Of a stretch of 17,080 nucleotides of DNA, positions 15,239 through 17,080 are shown piece after piece. Origin of the DNA: Eubacterium sp. (GTDB lineage: Bacteria > Bacillota_A > Clostridia > Lachnospirales > Lachnospiraceae); NCBI GenBank assembly GCA_023663915.1, contig JAMPGN010000074.1, forward strand, positions 1 to 17,080, written 5' to 3'. Numbering within the stretch: position 1 is the stretch's first letter; every line of letters begins with the position of its first letter. The notes beneath the pieces are model-generated. The model saw only the letters and a list, made by a program, of their open reading frames with translations. It was not told the origin of the DNA and made no database searches. The position numbers and the translations under genes were made by a program.

Positions 15239-17080
15239 TCAACCTCTCTCATAACAGATCCCGCCACCAAACCGATTCGCTCCGCACCCTTGGCATTGCG
15301 CCTTACAGTTGGGGGACACCGTCTGCGTCTGCGCCTTTTTCCACTCTCGCAAAAGAAACTCCTTGGTCACGCCGCAATCCAGGAAATCCCACGGGAAAAC
15401 CTCATCATCCGCCCGCTTCCTTGTGGTATAGAAACCGATATCGATCCCACAGTCCGCAAAACATTCCATCCACACATCGTTATGAAAATATTCGCTCCAC
15501 GAATCGAACATACATCCTCTCTTGTACGCCTCCAGAATCACCCGTGAAATCCTGCGGTCTCCTCTGGCGAATACGCCTTCCAGCACGCTTAGATCCGCCT
15601 CATGCCAGTTATATTTGATGCTTTTCTGGTTGAGCTGTTCCATAATACCCTGTTTGGTCAGATAAGCTTTCTCCAGAAATTCTTCTTTCGTACACATGGC
15701 TGCCCACTGGAACGGCGTGAAAGGCTTCGGAATAAAAAAGGACGTACTTGTGACGATCTGTACCTTGCCATTGACACGCTTGTCCTTCGGAACGGTATCA
15801 AAAAAGGTCGCCGCGATCTTATTGGAAAGGTCGCCGATCCCACTGATATCTTCCTCGGTTTCCGTAGGCAGCCCCAGCATAAAATAGAGCTTGACCCTTG
15901 TCCATCCGCCCTCAAAAGCAAGTGCCGCGCCTTTTAATATTACTTCTTCCGTCAGTCCCTTATTGATGACATCCCGTAGCCGCTGGCTGCCTGCCTCCGG
16001 CGCAAAAGTAAGGCTGCTTTTCTTCACATCCTGGACCTTGCTCATCACGTCCAATGAAAAAGCGTCGATGCGCAGGGAGGGCAGGGAGATATTCGTATGT
16101 TTCTGATTACAGTCTTCGATCAAAAAATCAAGCAGCTCATCCAGTCTCGAATAATCGCTGGAACTTAAGGAACTCAAAGAAATCTCCTCATGCCCCGTGT
16201 TTTGAAGCATTTTGACGGCATATTCTTTCAGCATGTCCACATTTCTCTCACGCACGGGACGATAGATCTGACCCGCCTGGCAGAAACGGCAGCCCCGGAT
16301 ACATCCCCGCTGGATTTCTAAGACCACTCTGTCTTGCGTCACTTTGATAAAAGGAACCACCGGTTTTTGCGGGTAATATGTGTCGCTCACATCCATCACG
16401 ATCTCTTTCAAAATGGTATCCGGAATGTCGTCATACAATTTCCTTCTTCCCTGTATCGTTCCGTCCGCATTGTACAATTCCTCGTAAAACTGCGGCACAT
16501 AAATTCCCGGTATTTTGGCGGCTTCTCTTAAGAAATCCTGTCTCGTGCCGCCCCGCTCCTTGTTTTCGATATACCAGTCAAACAGTCTGCGGTACTGTGT
16601 CTCGCCCTCACCGATATAAAAAAGGTCAAAAAAATCCGCGATCGGCTCCGGATTATAAGCACACGGACCGCCACCGATCACAATCGGCGCATCTTCACCA
16701 CGCTCCACAGCACAAAGCGGTAACTGCGCCAGATCAAGCACCTGTAAAATATTGGTGTAACACATCTCATACTGAATCGTGATGCCGAGAAAATCCATAT
16801 CTTTGACTGGCTCCTGTGATTCTAAGCAAAAGAGAGGGATATGCTCTTTGCGCATGATCTTGTCCAGATCGACCCACGGGGAATAGACGCGCTCACACCA
16901 CACGTCATCCCATTCATTTAGCATACTATAAATAATCTGGATTCCCAGATGGGACATCCCGATCTCATACACGTCCGGAAAACACATGGCAAAACGAACC
17001 GCCACCTGTTCTTTCTCTTTTACAACAGAGTTTACCTCATTGCCAATGTACCGTGCAGGCTTCTCCACCTGCATTAAAAT
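15239..17080 (-). CDS. TIGR03960-type B12-binding radical SAM protein, N-terminus cut off by window edge
   Basis: The visible part has 611 residues from the first Met in the window (17074), but the frame continues upstream without a stop to the edge (I-L-M-Q-V-E-K-P), and relatives have some residues before VEKPARYIGNE, so the true start lies outside. Order: N-terminal region with B12-binding-like fold (about 25-160, with GITIQYEMCYTNIL and VIGGGPCAYNPEP), then the radical SAM domain with C258xxxC262xxC265 (RGCIRGCRFC), FAPEAGSQRLRDVINKG and KLYFMLGLPTE. The C-terminus carries a second cysteine group, C590xxxC594xxC597 plus C607. The family is usually paired with DUF2344, here 2.2 kb downstream. 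Its reaction is unknown. The stop codon is followed by the ATPase-Fic promoter region rather than by its partner. Confidence 0.94.
   Translation of the reverse strand: MLMQVEKPARYIGNEVNSVVKEKEQVAVRFAMCFPDVYEIGMSHLGIQIIYSMLNEWDDVWCERVYSPWVDLDKIMRKEHIPLFCLESQEPVKDMDFLGITIQYEMCYTNILQVLDLAQLPLCAVERGEDAPIVIGGGPCAYNPEPIADFFDLFYIGEGETQYRRLFDWYIENKERGGTRQDFLREAAKIPGIYVPQFYEELYNADGTIQGRRKLYDDIPDTILKEIVMDVSDTYYPQKPVVPFIKVTQDRVVLEIQRGCIRGCRFCQAGQIYRPVRERNVDMLKEYAVKMLQNTGHEEISLSSLSSSDYSRLDELLDFLIEDCNQKHTNISLPSLRIDAFSLDVMSKVQDVKKSSLTFAPEAGSQRLRDVINKGLTEEVILKGAALAFEGGWTRVKLYFMLGLPTETEEDISGIGDLSNKIAATFFDTVPKDKRVNGKVQIVTSTSFFIPKPFTPFQWAAMCTKEEFLEKAYLTKQGIMEQLNQKSIKYNWHEADLSVLEGVFARGDRRISRVILEAYKRGCMFDSWSEYFHNDVWMECFADCGIDIGFYTTRKRADDEVFPWDFLDCGVTKEFLLREWKKAQTQTVSPNCKAQCQGCGANRFGGGICYERG

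Noticed and set aside
15091..15270. Sixty-codon N-terminal extension of the ATPase with an apparent membrane helix
   Set aside because: It reads through the AT-rich promoter and the end of the radical SAM gene; GGAGG at seven bases from ATG 15090 and the family's usual start at MYRYA favour the short form.

Overview
The window comes from a bacterial chromosome, most likely a member of Clostridia and probably Lachnospiraceae. The evidence is the order L21, Prp protease, L27, ObgE; an L27 with the N-terminal extension that Prp removes in Firmicutes; a radical SAM/DUF2344 pair next to an RNase G; and consistent GGAGG-type ribosome binding sites. This is a lineage inference from gene content. All 16 genes I accept lie on the minus strand, so the window is transcribed from high to low coordinates.

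The backbone looks like a conserved clostridial locus: a TIGR03960-type radical SAM protein (15239 to the right edge), its DUF2344/TIGR03936 partner (12331-13041), rng (8015-9208), then rplU, prp, rpmA and obgE (1922 down to the left edge). At least three blocks of accessory genes interrupt it. (1) An AAA ATPase/DUF4143 gene and a canonical Fic gene, overlapping by ATGA (13061-15090), separate the radical SAM gene from DUF2344. (2) A second Fic-fold gene with a substituted catalytic histidine and an elaborate four-half-site promoter (11243-12298), followed by a unit of membrane-anchored MerR regulator, YbjQ-family protein and CPBP protease (9301-11189), separates DUF2344 from rng. (3) A Nudix gene and a four-gene cassette (2180-7209) separate rng from rplU. 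The cassette encodes a UbiA prenyltransferase of the decaprenyl-phosphate phosphoribosyltransferase type, a HAD phosphatase, a large multi-pass membrane protein and a B12-binding radical SAM enzyme.

The four-gene cassette is the best candidate for an undescribed system. The first two enzymes could make a polyprenyl-phosphate-pentose donor, the membrane protein has the shape of a GT-C glycosyltransferase that could use it, and the radical SAM protein could modify the sugar, lipid or acceptor. It has its own good promoter with a pair of 12-bp direct repeats just upstream.

Regulation can be read in several places: a sigma-A promoter and a structured leader before rplU, a terminator-like hairpin between rpmA and obgE, a MerR-type promoter with a 19-bp spacer and perfect dyad, own promoters for rng and the ATPase-Fic pair, and two 41-bp inverted repeats over the promoter of the histidine-less Fic gene. 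I see no tRNA, rRNA, CRISPR array or transposase. No gene-free stretch exceeds 300 bases.
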